From contig DXXQ01000088.1 in NCBI GenBank assembly GCA_019416265.1, positions 1 through 16,292 of the forward strand: a stretch of DNA of 16,292 nt. The letters run 5' to 3'. Shown here piece by piece: positions 16,138 to 16,292 of this stretch. This DNA comes from Clostridiales bacterium. Its GTDB lineage: Bacteria; Bacillota; Clostridia; Lachnospirales; Lachnospiraceae. Positions within the stretch are counted from its first letter, which is position 1. The number at the start of each line of letters is the position of its first letter. The notes below the pieces were generated by a model. That model did not search any database, was not told the DNA's origin, and saw only the letters and a list, made by a program, of their open reading frames with translations. The position numbers and the translations under genes were made by a program.

Positions 16138-16198
16138 TTCCGAAATGTACAAAAAATGTGTTCGTAAATACCGTTCAGAGAAAGCGTCATTGTATAAT
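16138..16198 (+). promoter_or_regulatory. Candidate activator-dependent promoter for an off-window gene
   Basis: TTCCGAAATGTAC at 16138-16150 and the following ATGTGT (16156-16161) resemble the repeat upstream of the GH3 gene. TATAAT at 16193-16198 is a perfect -10, again without a good -35 at the right spacing. AAATGTACAA, GTCATT and TATAATTAG are all shared, in order, with the GH3 promoter. The gene it drives starts beyond 16292. Confidence 0.55.
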
Positions 16199-16292
16199 TA
16201 GTGCTAAAATCAGAATAAAAAAGAAATGAAATCCGTATAATGAAATATAATTCCGAAATATGCTAAAATGGAATCGGACAGGAATTACAGAT
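16199..16292 (+). other. AT-rich leader of an off-window gene with repeat motif
   Basis: No start codon with a good ribosome binding site is reached before the edge. A second TATAAT occurs at 16236-16241. AATTCCGAAATATGC at 16249-16263 resembles AATTCCGGATTATGC at 12257-12271 upstream of the ABC operon, and GCTAAAAT occurs at both 16203 and 16262. Confidence 0.4.

Noticed and set aside
1..16292. CRISPR array, tRNA, rRNA, phage or toxin-antitoxin genes
   Set aside because: No regularly spaced repeats, tRNA-like cloverleaf or rRNA sequence was seen by eye, and no phage or toxin-antitoxin gene families were recognised.

Overview
The window looks like a chromosomal segment of a gut-type Firmicute, most likely a Lachnospiraceae relative (Blautia/Ruminococcus-like). 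This is inferred from AGGAGG-type ribosome binding sites, sigma-A style TATAAT boxes, U-rich hairpin terminators, moderate GC and the gene families present. All protein genes lie on the + strand. No species can be named from the sequence alone.

Layout. (1) 1-1690: an IS1182-family DDE transposase cut by the left window edge, followed by a very long hairpin. (2) 1850-2050: a decayed fragment that resembles the C-terminus of a dihydroxyacetone-kinase DhaL domain, then an AIM24-family protein (2168-3004) with its own promoter and terminator. (3) 3127-7612: a two-gene signalling operon. A membrane diguanylate cyclase (dCache sensor, PAS-like domain, GGDEF with intact I-site) overlaps by 4 nt an 820-aa fusion of an AraC-type regulator to a GH39-like domain. 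The GH39 module has lost the usual WNEP acid/base motif, so it may be a sugar sensor rather than an enzyme. (4) 7658-12167: GH3 beta-glycosidase, a PAP2 membrane phosphatase and an HSL-type esterase, apparently one transcript ending in a strong terminator. (5) 12250-16122: an AraG-AraH-AraF-like pentose ABC importer with the binding protein last. (6) 16138-16292: a promoter region for a gene lying beyond the right edge.

Working model (inference). The locus handles plant-cell-wall sugars. The binding protein and permease import a monosaccharide (arabinose-like), the cytosolic GH3 cleaves short oligosaccharides, and the esterase may remove acyl groups. The AraC-GH39 protein probably controls the neighbouring promoters. 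The GH3 promoter and the promoter at the right edge share AAATGTACAA, GTCATT and TATAATTAG in the same order and lack a clear -35 box, as expected of activator-dependent promoters. A second repeat family (ATGCAATAA with TTCCGG) surrounds the transporter promoter and has a relative at the right edge. Tight coupling of the diguanylate cyclase to the sugar-sensor regulator suggests a link between carbohydrate sensing and c-di-GMP. It is the most unusual feature of the window.
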